A DNA stretch of 64,000 nucleotides, taken from contig JAHQIY010000010.1 of the NCBI GenBank assembly GCA_019054805.1, forward strand, positions 1,657,501-1,721,500. Reading direction: 5' to 3'. The position numbers and the translations under genes are program-made. Position 1 is the stretch's first letter; each line of letters opens with the position of its first letter. Below are positions 21,808 through 31,716 of this stretch, piece by piece. Source of the stretch: Brachionus manjavacas. Lineage: Eukaryota; Rotifera; Eurotatoria; Ploima; Brachionidae. The notes below the pieces were generated by a model, which saw nothing but the letters and a program-made list of their open reading frames with translations, was not told the origin of the DNA and made no database searches.

Positions 21808-22055
21808 GGCACTTGAAAATCCAAGCATCCAAAACAACTAAACAGACCGCATGTTAGAACCAAAGGTCCGCATTCTCCCGAGTGGCACTTTTCCTGGGTA
21901 AATTTTAGCGTTCTTTCAAGCGCAATTGAATTCTAAGCTTTACGACGTTAGTTTGGTGCGCACAGCCATCCAAATACAAAGGAAATGGGGCAATTTGAAT
22001 AGAAATATCCAAAATGAATTTTTAGTTATTTTAGTTGCTCTGATTTTCAAGTGCC
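21808..22055 (+). mobile_element. Short TIR element (MITE)
   Basis: GGCACTTGAAAATC at the left and GATTTTCAAGTGCC at the right are perfect inverted repeats, with further similarity inward (AACTAA/TTAGTT). It is 248 bp with no coding sequence. An isolated GGCACTTGAAAA end also occurs at 56032. No clear target duplication. Confidence 0.6.
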
Positions 22056-22109
22056 TTTGATTCAGCAAAATATTAAAATCATAAAGCTTAAGTTTAAATT
22101 GGTCATGAA

Positions 22110-22437
22110 TGTTCAATTTTTTAAAATGTTATTTTTTTGTTTTTAAAATGTTATTTTTTTGTTTTTAAATAAAGTAAATTTTTAAAAACTTTGTTTTGCT
22201 TAAATCCCATACCAAAGGGAAAGAAATAAAGAGTGGTTTATACAAAATATTTTTAAATTTAGCATTCAGCTATAGTTTTATATTTTTTAATTTTTTTTCC
22301 TTTTGATAGGAAGTTTTTCAAAATTTTTAGCTTCTTAGAAAATTCAAACTTGAAATTTTTCTTGATTATAAAATTTTTTTTTATTAGTTGGTCTTTTTAG
22401 TTATGTTTTAAAACCTACACCCGTCAATATTATGAAA
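22110..22437 (+). repeat. Direct repeat, copy 2
   Basis: Same sequence as 18722-19027, but with an extra tandem TTTTTAAAATGTTATTTTTT unit near its start. Its right boundary falls in the last codons of the candidate exon 22430-22654. Confidence 0.7.
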
Positions 22438-22654
22438 TATCTTTTTTTGAATTGATTGACTGTTGAAACTTCAATAACTTCCTAAAGTAAATTATTTCAC
22501 TAGTTAACGACTCTATTGGTGAAGAAGTTGGTTCTTTGTAAGCATTTGGTTGATGTTTGACAGGAGATTTGTTTGGAGTAATGAGTGAGATGACGCTGGA
22601 GGTATCGTTTAATTTACCTGATTGATTTATGCTGACTTTGAAGAATAAAATCAT
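22430..22654 (-). CDS. Candidate exon, Ser/Pro-rich, unrecognised
   Basis: The minus-strand frame includes NDTSSVISLITPNKSPVKHQ, then EPTSSPIESLTSEIIYFRKL. Composition and codon use look genuine. The SPVK and SSPIE motifs suit a phosphorylated linker. The frame ends in sequence shared with the direct repeat, so the true exon end is unclear. It may be an upstream exon of the coiled-coil gene at 10.3-18.2 kb, which runs in the same direction. Confidence 0.35.
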   Translation of the reverse strand: MILFFKVSINQSGKLNDTSSVISLITPNKSPVKHQPNAYKEPTSSPIESLTSEIIYFRKLLKFQQSINSKKDIS

Positions 22655-23050
22655 GTCGCCTCTTATACGTCGCTCTCGTGAGCGTTTATATCTTTAAAAT
22701 CGTGTAAGGCACCTTTTCTTGGACACAAAGTTATAAAAAAAACAAATTTCAATTTTTCACAATTTTAGAAATTTAGATTAAATTGGGTTTTTAATTAAAA
22801 GCATTATTATCTGTCTTAATTTTATTTCACAAAAAAAGCATTATTTCTAGTGGATCCAAAAAACCCTCTTTAGCTCTAATGTTATTTAAGCATGAAAATT
22901 AAATTATTTTGTAACAAGAAGTAATTGATTGTAAATTTTTTTCGATTTTAAATTTGATAGAAAAATAATTGCAAATATGTTTAGATTTAGTGGATAAAAA
23001 GCAAAAAAAAGTCGCAAAAAAGAGAAGCATTTTTTGATCCTTCATTCAAC

Positions 23051-24475
23051 TTAATCACTATTTTCTGTTTCGAATTCAAAATTGGAATTTTTCTTTGATT
23101 TTTTTCGATTTCGTCTTCTGTGCTTCTTTTTTGCGGCAAAAATTGATCCCTGAACAGACTGGCCATTTAAACATGTAACATTGGCGGCTTCTAAGCCTTT
23201 TTCACCTTGAACTACATCAAATTCAACTTGTTCACCTTTGCCTAGGCCTTTTTCTATCTGGTGTTTATTTTTCCCTTGAATTTCACTTTGGTGTACAAAT
23301 ATTTGTTCATCGGTATCATTTCGGGCTTTAAAACCATAGCCATTTTTTACATTATACCATTTGACTGTCCCAAAAACATTTTCTCCTATCAAGCGTTTTG
23401 TTTTTTTATAATAAATTTCAGCACTAAAAATTCTAATTTCAAGAGTAACACAATCTTTTTCCAAGTCATAAAAGCCACTTTTTTGATTCATTATTTCATC
23501 AACTGTCAAAAAATTATGAAAACCCCACGCATAATTGTCCTTATCAAATACATTTTCAATTTTAGCTACAATATCTTTTATTTTTTCTATTAAATTAAGG
23601 AATCTAAATTCAACATTTACATTTACAGATTTATTATTTGAATCGTTAATAGAGTTACAAGATAAATAAAAACCTAGCATCTTTCCACTTGAAGTATTTT
23701 CGTTTATTCTAGCAATTAGTTCCCATTCCAAATCTTTTACTTTAAATAAACTTGATTTTGTGGTTGAATTTTTCGTATTTATAAATTTTGAAAATTTTTC
23801 AATTAAAAAAATAAAATCTGCTTCACTTTTGTTCTTTTTATCTGTGGTTTCTTGCCATTCTAGATTTCCAAATATTTTTTCTACTTGGAAATTTTCATCT
23901 CCTTCATTTAAAAGCCAATTGTTTGAATTAAATTTATTTTCATTTCTTAAAAATTGAATTCCTTTGTCAATTTCAACACAACAGTTATCAATAACATTTA
24001 ATTTATAATTTAAATCTGTAACATTGTAAATGTTAAGATTGATTAAGTCTTGTTTTAGTGATAATGTTTTTTCGAACTCTTCTTTGAATTCATTAAATTT
24101 TTGTTTTTTTTCATTTTCGATTGTTTCTAATAAATTCTCATAATAGTCATCAATTTTTTTCTCAATCATTAGTTTAACTTCTTCACGACGAAGATCAATT
24201 TTATTTTTTAAATTTTCATATGTATCATCAATAGAGCTTTGCGGATCTTGGTTACTCATTTGAAAACTTTGTAAACAATCAGTGAAATTTTTCTTTGTTA
24301 ATTCAAAATTTTTCTCTTTTATCAAAACCTTATTTCTTGTCATTTTCAAACATTCTTGTCTGGTAATTAGGTGATTTTTGCAGAATGAACATGGAAATTG
24401 GTTTTTATTATAAAAAATCTCCTTGTATTTGCTAGTAAAACCACAAGGTAATGTAATAATTAATTCATCCATCAT
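23051..24475 (-). CDS. Coiled-coil/MATH-like/Y-box cold-shock domain protein (474 aa)
   Basis: Single-exon gene starting MMDELIITLPCGF. Order: a Cys-rich N-terminus (PCGF...FPCSFCKNHL, residues ~10-36) resembling a reduced RING or B-box; a charged coiled coil (~70-175); a MATH-like beta domain (~240-360, containing LEWELIARI, GKMLGFYLSC, AWGFHNFLTVDEI and VTLEIRIFSAEI); and a Y-box-type cold-shock domain (~378-455) with RNP1 NGYGFKARNDTD, RNP2 IFVHQS and GEQVEFDVVQGEKGLEAANV. A basic KKKHRRRNRKKSKK tail follows, as in Y-box proteins. The expected role is nucleic-acid binding, mRNA-protein packaging being the family role, with self-association through the coiled coil and MATH. This domain combination is not one I know. 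The lack of introns suggests a retrogene-like origin. A truncated inverted copy is at 29822-30250. Confidence 0.85.
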   Translation of the reverse strand: MMDELIITLPCGFTSKYKEIFYNKNQFPCSFCKNHLITRQECLKMTRNKVLIKEKNFELTKKNFTDCLQSFQMSNQDPQSSIDDTYENLKNKIDLRREEVKLMIEKKIDDYYENLLETIENEKKQKFNEFKEEFEKTLSLKQDLINLNIYNVTDLNYKLNVIDNCCVEIDKGIQFLRNENKFNSNNWLLNEGDENFQVEKIFGNLEWQETTDKKNKSEADFIFLIEKFSKFINTKNSTTKSSLFKVKDLEWELIARINENTSSGKMLGFYLSCNSINDSNNKSVNVNVEFRFLNLIEKIKDIVAKIENVFDKDNYAWGFHNFLTVDEIMNQKSGFYDLEKDCVTLEIRIFSAEIYYKKTKRLIGENVFGTVKWYNVKNGYGFKARNDTDEQIFVHQSEIQGKNKHQIEKGLGKGEQVEFDVVQGEKGLEAANVTCLNGQSVQGSIFAAKKKHRRRNRKKSKKNSNFEFETENSD

Positions 24476-24742
24476 TTAAGGACTTATAACTTTGTTTTGG
24501 TTACTTTTATCTTCAAAAAATTATTAGAATGTTTTATTTTTTTAATTTTGTTATAGATTTTAATTTTTAAAGATATAAGGCTTTGAATAAAATTTTTAGC
24601 ATAATTTTTAGAATTTTTTTGTCGTTTATAACAATTTAATTTGTGCAAGCAATTGTTAAACTAAAAATTTTAATCAGTGCCTAAGAGTTTTTAAATTTAA
24701 AAAAATTTAAATTTATTTAAATTGAGTGAACTCAATGTAATC

Positions 24743-25981
24743 AGTCCGGTTTTTTGCAATTGTTAAATTGCAATTTTTTCTTTGTCCAATAAAAAATAAG
24801 ATTTTTAATACAAACATAAATTTATTCAAAATTTTTTTGCTCGAAAACAAATACAATTTTATTTAAAATTAACACAATTTACTTTTTATTGCATAAATCA
24901 TTATTATGACTTCTGCACATGATTCTAAATTTATTTCTTCTAAATTTTTGCTTTATTTCTTCTTTAATTTTTAATTTAAAAGAATTTTTTTCAATCTCAG
25001 AATAATCTGACTCATTAAAATATATTCGAGTAAGCAATTGATGATTTTCAATTAATTTATTTATTTTAAAAATTTAAAGCCTCATAGGCAAATTGAAAAA
25101 GAAACACAAAAATAAAAATTACAAAAAAAAGAAAAAGAAATTATTTATGAAAATCACATTAATTTTCATAAACAATTAATTAATCCATTTAAAATTTAAA
25201 GTTTTAAAATCTTTATTACATAAAAGAGGGGTAAAAAAGAAAAAATCTAAATAATAAAGAATTGCAGGCTTAAGTAAACGATTCAAGTAGTCAAAATAAA
25301 AGTAAAAAGTTAAATTACTTTCTAATGAAATTCTAATTTTATGAAAAATAACTTAACTGAGTCAATTCTCTGTTTTGGCACGTGAACAGCTCATTTATAA
25401 ATTCGAGTAAGACTTTTTTTTCATATTCTAGGCATTCAACACTTATCTTTGTTCCAATGTTCTCAATTGTCTGCCAAAAGAAGAATCATTTCTCGAAGTA
25501 ATTACATGCATTTTCTTAATCTCCATAAAGAGTTTCCTGCTCAAATCATTTTTAAAAATTTGTTTTAGAAAAAATTAATTATGTTTCATATAAATTTGAG
25601 AAACATATTGCAGATTGATAGCACTATACAATGGTCTTGTCTGTAAGTATTTACTAATACCAATTTTATTAGGATATTTTGCCGAGTATCAAGTTCTTTC
25701 AATTTATTATATGTTAAAAACTGTTAAAATGTTCATTGAGCAAATAATAAAGTTTAAATGCCAATTACTTAAATCAACAAGGCCAATGAATGATTTTACA
25801 ACTTTTAGAAATTTAATGATTTTACAACTCAATATTATCATCCATTTTTTTATCCTTTTTCAAAATACTTAGAAATTCATTATTTTTTTAAAATAAAACT
25901 AATTAGCATAATTTTTTATTTTCTAATATTGCAATTTTAACAGCTATTAAAAAAAGCATGTATTACAATAAAAACCGGACT
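24743..25981 (+). mobile_element. Possible TIR element inside palindrome 1 arm
   Basis: AGTCCGGTTTTTTGCAATTG at the left faces AATACAATAAAAACCGGACT-like sequence at the right, with further shared TTGAGTGAA outside and GTTAAAATTGCAAT inside. It would enclose the coding-like fragments at 24879-25070 and 25325-25560. The mirror copy spans about 28315-29550. No clear target duplication, so its identity as one element is tentative. Confidence 0.35.
24879..25070 (-). pseudogene. Coding-like 3' fragment, unrecognised (mirror at 29226-29416)
   Basis: Open minus-strand frame NKLIENHQLLTRIYFNESDY, then KIKEEIKQKFRRNKFRIMCR and a stop, with no start codon. It begins right at a GCCTATGAGGC hairpin with an AAATAAATAA stretch, as if a retroelement 3' end had landed in the gene. 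Near 25560-25325 a second minus-strand frame (LSRKLFMEIKKMHVITSRND; KKVLLEFINELFTCQNREL) also looks coding but shifts frame. Confidence 0.35.
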
Positions 25982-26017
25982 ATTCACTCAATATGTATTA
26001 AGAATATCAAAAATTAA

Positions 26018-26066
26018 AAATTTAAAGTAAAGGTCCAGACTTTACTTTGACTTTTGACCAACTCTA
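26018..26066 (+). repeat. Right end of a hAT-like MITE (fragment)
   Basis: ACTTTGACTTTTGACCAACT followed by CT matches the right end of the complete MITE at 54915-55261. The mirror copy is at about 28230-28276. No left end is visible. Confidence 0.45.
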
Positions 26067-26170
26067 TTTATTTATTTAAAATTTTATTATGGGGATTTCC
26101 CCATAATTAAATTTTTAAGATTTCGGCATCATCGTCGTCATCATTTCTCTCTCCGGGCTCTTTACAACAA

Positions 26171-26376
26171 ATGTTTCCTAAGGACGGCGCATTGTTTGAA
26201 TCCAGTTCTGGATCGTTGGTAAGATGCCCTGATATAACTCAATTCTGGTACACGAACGCTCTTAGTCTTAACAACAAGATGCACATGCTCGAATCTACGG
26301 CATTCAGCTTAGAACCAGATATATTCGGCATTATACAGACTTGGTTTAGCCAAAGTTCCGTGCCAGAACTCATCGT
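26171..26376 (+). pseudogene. LINE endonuclease 5' part, broken at the palindrome edge
   Basis: The frame includes NNKMHMLESTAFSLEPDIFG and ETWF-type IQTWFSQSSVPELIVY, the first strands of an apurinic-type LINE endonuclease. It is identical to the start of 28123-27114 until the arm ends, after which the sequences differ completely. Confidence 0.7.
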
Positions 26377-26439
26377 ATACAGTCATGATTCAACAAAATT
26401 GAAGAAAATCAAATTTAAACAGATTTTACTTTATTTTCA

Positions 26440-26763
26440 AATTTATTAATTACTTGCCAAAATGGATATTAAACAACAGATCATAAATACCGATGAGTAT
26501 AAGATTTATTTAAGACTATTGGAATATGGTGTTGTCCACTCAGTCCAGAAATGTCTTAACTTGAATTGTAAAAAATATGATCAAGAGATGTCGCCATGGT
26601 TACAAAAGAGATGCATGGATGTACCAGATCAATGATTCAATCGTATTTTGATGAATACGTCTGGCGGTACAATAACAATTGTACCACAGATCGTTAGCTT
26701 GCTTACAATTTGATTCTCAAAGAAATGGCAAAATTTTATAACCCAGGAACAGAGTATTTATAA
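26440..26763 (+). pseudogene. Merlin/ISXO2-like transposase fragment
   Basis: The first frame gives INTDEYKIYLRLLEYGVVHS (the 'tDe...Y' block of ISXO2-type DDE domains). After a frameshift, IQSYFDEYVWRYNNNCTTDR, a stop, and LILKEMAKFYNPGTEYL complete the C-terminus. Eukaryotic Merlin elements carry this domain. It lies in the 1.5-kb spacer of palindrome 1, in neither arm. The frameshift and internal stop make it dead. Confidence 0.65.
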
Positions 26764-27113
26764 TAAAAATGAATAATTAAAAAAAAAAATATTTTTATAA
26801 AAAGGTTATCCCAATTTGAGGCCAATTTTCAAAATTTTCAATTTCAATTTTTAGGATCGGCACCTAAATGAAAAATTTCAAAAAACAGTCATCAGTGTGT
26901 TAATCACGAATTGATAGTGTATTAATCCCGTGACGACACTTCAGAGGGGTCCGGGAAGCTCCTTGGAATACATCTTAAGCGCGTGTGTTGCTAGTTGGTC
27001 GACTTTTGCGAACTTGTCACTGCCAATTTTCATGAGCTTGGCCTGCACTGAACAAGGATTCACGACTTTGTTAAGTGCATATCTTTACTTTATGTAAAAA
27101 AAAGTAAATTGTG
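26764..27113. other. Spacer DNA of palindrome 1
   Basis: Mostly AT-rich. A GC-richer patch at 26935-27065 has an open minus-strand frame (VQAKLMKIGSDKFAKVDQLA) that I do not recognise. AAAGTAAATTGTGTTAA near 27100-27116 repeats a 17-base sequence at 29408-29424 inside the right arm. Confidence 0.4.
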
Positions 27114-28123
27114 TTAAGTGACTTCAATGATGCTAAAGCATGGATCGGCTTGAGAGCGCCTTATGAAATTATCTTTATGTCGCCTTATCTCTTCTCGTGA
27201 AGTTGGAGGCTTGAAGACCGAGACGAAAAACATGTTTAGCCTGTTGCAAATGCTGGTCTGTTCAGTGACGGTATGGTCGTCGTGGTCCGTCAGGGCAGCT
27301 ATAGTTTCCTTTGAAGCAAAACGACGGTTCATGTAGGAGTATAATAGCTTAGGGTTCCTTTTAGCTGCTAATGCAACCTTCATTTCGTACTGAATAATGT
27401 TCATCTTCACCGTGAATTTGACTAGTCGGCATAATGCTGCATGGTTTCTTTCCAATTGATCAACGTCCAGCTTGATGCGTTTGCGGTCGCGTTGTTGGCC
27501 AGTAGTATTTAAATTGTATGCTGTAGTGGCTTCTGACCGACTTTCGTCCAGTGGTGGGCCAATCTTCACTTCGTTTACTCTATTTGGGTCGTTGACCAAC
27601 ACTAAGTCGAGCAGACTGCTTGGCTTACCGTCGTTTGAGAACGTCTTGACAAGTTGGATAAGGCTAGAGTGAATAAGTCCGTTGGTGACGTGTGCATTGG
27701 CTAATCCAATTTCTCCCAGGATTCTGGCGAGCCGAACTCGTTTCATTCAACGTCTGGCATGTTGAAGTCACCCATTAAGATAGTTGTCGCGTATAGATTC
27801 TTAGTAACGCCGCTTTCAGCTGCTGTGTTTGACTCCATTCCAATTCCAATTTTCACGTAGATGCAGACACCACCGCCTTTCACGTCAACCATACGATCTA
27901 ATCTAAACAGCTGATAAACGATGAGTTCTGGCACGGAACTTTGGCTAAACCAAGTCTGTATAATGCCGAATATATCTGGTTCTAAGCTGAATGCCGTAGA
28001 TTCGAGCATGTGCATCTTGTTGTTAAGACTAAGAGCGTTCGTGTACCAGAATTGAGTTATATCAGGGCATCTTACCAACGATCCAGAACTGGATTCAAAC
28101 AATGCGCCGTCCTTAGGAAACAT
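27114..28123 (-). pseudogene. LINE endonuclease and linker (ORF2 5' half)
   Basis: The minus-strand frame has LEPDIFGIIQTWFSQSSVPE, QLFRLDRM, KGGGVCIYVK and MGDFNMPDV, the signature blocks of the CR1/L2/Jockey-type endonuclease. One frame change follows at 27745. The continuation has SLLDLVLVNDPNRVNEVKIG and NPKLLYSYMNRRFASKETIA ahead of where RT should start. Part of the endonuclease between IYVK and MGDFN is deleted and RT is absent. It is clearly GC-richer than neighbours. The 5' 200 bp lie within the right palindrome arm. Confidence 0.75.
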
Positions 28124-30213
28124 TTGTTGTAAAGAGCCCGGAGAGAGAAATGATGACGACGATGATGCCGAAATCTTAAAAATTTAATTATGGGGAAATC
28201 CCCATAATAAAATTTTAAATAAATAAATAGAGTTGGTCAAAAGTCAAAGTAAAGTCTGGACCTTTACTTTAAATTTTTAATTTTTGATATTCTTAATACA
28301 TATTGAGTGAATAGTCCGGTTTTTATTGTAATACATGCTTTTTTTAATAGCTGTTAAAATTGCAATATTAAAAAATAAAAAATTATGCTAATTAGTTTTA
28401 TTTTAAAAAAATAATGAATTTCTAAGTATTTTGAAAAAGGATAAAAAAATGGATGATAATATTGAGTTGTAAAATCATTAAATTTCTAAAAGTTGTAAAA
28501 TCATTCATTGGCCTTGTTGATTTAAGTAATTGGCATTTAAACTTTATTATTTGCTCAATGAACATTTTAACAGTTTTTAACATATAATAAATTGAAAGAA
28601 CTTGATACTCGGCAAAATATCCTAATAAAATTGGTATTAGTAAATACTTACAGACAAGACCATTGTATAGTGCTATCAATCTGCAATATGTTTCTCAAAT
28701 TTATATGAAACATAATTAATTTTTTCTAAAACAAATTTTTAAAAATGATTTGAGCAGGAAACTCTTTATGGAGATTAAGAAAATGCATGTAATTACTTCG
28801 AGAAATGATTCTTCTTTTGGCAGACAATTGAGAACATTGGAACAAAGATAAGTGTTGAATGCCTAGAATATGAAAAAAAAGTCTTACTCGAATTTATAAA
28901 TGAGCTGTTCACGTGCCAAAACAGAGAATTGACTCAGTTAAGTTATTTTTCATAAAATTAGAATTTCATTAGAAAGTAATTTAACTTTTTACTTTTATTT
29001 TGACTACTTGAATCGTTTACTTAAGCCTGCAATTCTTTATTATTTAGATTTTTTTCTTTTTTACCCCTCTTTTATGTAATAAAGATTTTAAAACTTTAAA
29101 TTTTAAATGGATTAATTAATTGTTTATGAAAATTAATGTGATTTTCATAAATAATTTCTTTTTCTTTTTTTTGTAATTTTTATTTTTGTGTTTCTTTTTC
29201 AATTTGCCTATGAGGCTTTAAATTTTTAAAATAAATAAATTAATTGAAAATCATCAATTGCTTACTCGAATATATTTTAATGAGTCAGATTATTCTGAGA
29301 TTGAAAAAAATTCTTTTAAATTAAAAATTAAAGAAGAAATAAAGCAAAAATTTAGAAGAAATAAATTTAGAATCATGTGCAGAAGTCATAATAATGATTT
29401 ATGCAATAAAAAGTAAATTGTGTTAATTTTAAATAAAATTGTATTTGTTTTCGAGCAAAAAAAATTTTGAATAAATTTATGTTTGTATTAAAAATCTTAT
29501 TTTTTTATTGGACAAAGAAAAAATTGCAATTTAACAATTGCAAAAAACCGGACTGATTACATTGAGTTCACTCAATTTAAATAAATTTAAATTTTTTTAA
29601 ATTTAAAAACTCTTAGGCACTGATTAAAATTTTTAGTTTAACAATTGCTTGCACAAATTAAATTGTTATAAACGACAAAAAAATTCTAAAAATTATGCTA
29701 AAAATTTTATTCAAAGCCTTATATCTTTAAAAATTAAAATCTATAACAAAATTAAAAAAATAAAACATTCTAATAATTTTTTGAAGATAAAAGTAACCAA
29801 AACAAAGTTATAAGTCCTTAAATGATGGATGAATTAATTATTACATTACCTTGTGGTTTTACTAGCAAATACAAGGAGATTTTTTATAATAAAAACCAAT
29901 TTCCATGTTCATTCTGCAAAAATCACCTAATTACCAGACAAGAATGTTTGAAAATGACAAGAAATAAGGTTTTGATAAAAGAGAAAAATTTTGAATTAAC
30001 AAAGAAAAATTTCACTGATTGTTTACAAAGTTTTCAAATGAGTAACCAAGATCCGCAAAGCTCTATTGATGATACATATGAAAATTTAAAAAATAAAATT
30101 GATCTTCGTCGTGAAGAAGTTAAACTAATGATTGAGAAAAAAATTGATGACTATTATGAGAATTTATTAGAAACAATCGAAAATGAAAAAAAACAAAAAT
30201 TTAATGAATTCAA
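27918..30213 (-). repeat. Palindrome 1, right arm
   Basis: Inverted copy of 24083-26376. It includes a mirror of every feature in the left arm and ends in the MATH/cold-shock gene at the exact base where palindrome 2 starts. Confidence 0.9.
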
Positions 30214-30250
30214 ATCAAAATTTTCTTTTTTTTATCTTTTTTGCCTATGA
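29822..30250 (+). pseudogene. Truncated inverted copy of the MATH/cold-shock gene
   Basis: The first 131 residues, through QKFNEFK, equal those of the gene at 23051-24475. The frame then runs into palindrome 2 and ends after 11 unrelated residues (SKFSFFYLFCL). It keeps the Cys-rich N-terminus and half the coiled coil but lacks the MATH-like and cold-shock domains. If expressed it could pair with the full protein through the coiled coil; that is speculation. Its upstream 2 kb equals that of the full gene, so the promoter is probably duplicated. Confidence 0.8.
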
Positions 30251-30290
30251 GGCTAATACATAATAATAATAATAATTTAAGGTTTATTGA
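30225..30290 (+). repeat. LINE 3' end with hairpin and TAA tail (class A)
   Basis: A T-rich stretch, then the GCCTATGAGGC hairpin, then ATACATAATAATAATAATAA. The same hairpin occurs at 25083 and 29210 (palindrome 1) and 40488-40498 (right arm of palindrome 2), where eight extra bases (TTGGAACC) follow it. Confidence 0.55.
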
Positions 30291-30342
30291 AAAAGGCTTT
30301 AAATTGTTTTAAGCACTAATTTTACTTTTTTGCAATCAATTT

Positions 30343-30398
30343 TTCCGCTAAAAACTTCTGCTAAATTAGTCCCTTAAAAGCGAAATCTCCGTTTTTAA
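30343..30398 (+). repeat. Dispersed repeat block (CCGCTAAA...TTAGTCCC)
   Basis: CTGCTAAATTAGTCCCTTAA between TCCGCTAAAAACTT and AGCGAAATCTCCGTTTTTA. It is mirrored at 39018-39074, and a third copy at 35618-35690 lies in the segment missing from this arm. Its self-complementary ends suggest a small TIR element. Confidence 0.45.
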
Positions 30399-30836
30399 GG
30401 CCATTTTTGAAAAATTGCAGAAAATTTAAAAAATAGTGGAAATTATTTGCCGAAATTTTTTTTGAAGCAAATTTTTTTTTGAAATTTAAATAAAGTTTAA
30501 AATTATCTCTTTAATACATAAATTATAAGTTTAAGTTTAAATTTTTTATCACAATTACAAATTATAAAGCCATTAGCACAACCACGACTTTCGCGAATCA
30601 TTTCTGAAACCACTAGTAAATTTGCCATAGTCACAATTAGTCACAATGATACCAAAAATTACGAATATTAAAATATTTGAAAAATTTATAAATTAAATAT
30701 TTATTTAAAATTCAAAAAAAATTTTAAATATTTTATCATTTGTTATGTTCTATAAGTTGACTGTTTATTATTTTTTTAAGACAGATTATCAGTCTAAAAA
30801 GCTTAGATGAAGAGTTAAACAGGCACACTATAGTAT

Positions 30837-30916
30837 AATAATAATAATAATAATAATAATTAGCTACTGCAAGAAACTTGCGGAGAAGTCTTACACGTAA
30901 GACTTCTATGGTAGCT
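30837..30916 (-). repeat. Structured retroelement end, class D, copy 1
   Basis: On the minus strand: AGCTACCATA, hairpin GAAGTCTTAC/GTAAGACTTC, CTCC, hairpin GCAAG/CTTGC, then GTAGCT closing onto AGCTAC, followed by an ATT-repeat tail. Three stems in a cloverleaf-like layout. Copies at 38516-38595, 63467-63542 and 63861-63950. Confidence 0.7.
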
Positions 30917-31206
30917 TTTTACAAAGTTTATACAACAAAACATTAGGCTATTCATAATTATCCAAATTTCGAAGCAAAATATTGTAGTTTTCCGTCCAAT
31001 TGCCAACTCTCAACCGATAGAATAAGAACTAGACACATCTATCCGACCTGCTCCACCCAACAAAATCCATTTTTTATCTATTTATTAGATAATTTCTATT
31101 TTTGTACTTATCGTACTCATTTTTGAAATGATCACTTGATCACGTTTATAAGTTGTTTTAAATATTGAGCCTGAAAAGTTTTGAAAAAAAAGGAAAACTG
31201 TCTCAT

Positions 31207-31450
31207 TTTTTATTATTTATTTATTTATTTATTTAAATTGAATTAACCTCCTTTTAGGAGAAGTAGTAATTTTAAGTTTGAAAAATTAAAGAAAAAGAAA
31301 AGAAAAAGACTTAAATATACAAAAAAAAAGATTAAATACAGATAAAAATACATGTAAAAAAAAACATAAATTTTAAACATTTAAAATCAAAATGATTTAG
31401 TTAATTCTTGAAGAAGAAGAAAATATTTTCTATTATTTATATTGTTTAAA
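31207..31450 (-). repeat. LINE 3' end (class B), 5' part deleted
   Basis: Mirror of 37239-37475: the hairpin CTCCTAAAAGGAG followed by AATTTAAATAAATAAATAAA on the minus strand. The LINE body seen on the right (36285-37219) is missing here, the join being at GTTTAAAC/AAAACTGTG. Confidence 0.7.
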
Positions 31451-31716
31451 CAAAACTGTGAAAAATTAAAAAAATAAACCCTCAATTTTGCAAATAAAAT
31501 GTTCTTTAAAATTAAATAAATTTTTTATTTTAAAAAAGATCCGTCATCGACTGATAGAAGCTTTAATCCGAAATTTTTCAAACTCGATTTAACTGCTACA
31601 CTTATTATGTTTAAAATTTCAGGAGTGTTGAATAACAACTAGAGATTTTCAAATCCTTCAGCTTTTTTTATTTAAAAAAAAAACTAAGCCAAGTTTTGAA
31701 AAATTTTTGAGAAAAA

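Larger units (their letters stand above)
24083..26376 (+). repeat. Palindrome 1, left arm
   Basis: Matches 27918-30213 in inverted orientation over about 2.3 kb. Checked segments differ only in homopolymer length (for example 24820-24835 against 29460-29470) and one C/T change near 25925. The arm begins inside codon ~131 of the MATH/cold-shock gene and ends in the 5' part of a LINE ORF (after ...PELIV). Confidence 0.9.

Noticed and set aside
18722-22437. LTR retrotransposon with the direct repeats as LTRs
   Set aside because: The repeats lack TG..CA ends and a primer-binding site, the 3.1 kb between them has no gag or pol, and no target duplication is visible.
23261-23957. Plus-strand ORFs inside the MATH/cold-shock gene
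   Set aside because: Antisense shadows of a 474-codon gene with clear domains.
25615-25872. 85-codon ORF (also mirrored at 28679-28422) as a membrane protein
   Set aside because: Hydrophobic because of AT-rich DNA; no homology cue, and it overlaps minus-strand coding-like sequence. Being identical in both arms only reflects the recent palindrome.
30862-30916. tRNA gene (cloverleaf-like fold)
   Set aside because: Three stems are present, but there is no anticodon arm of correct size, no T-loop consensus and no 7-bp acceptor; the ATT tail points to a retroelement end.
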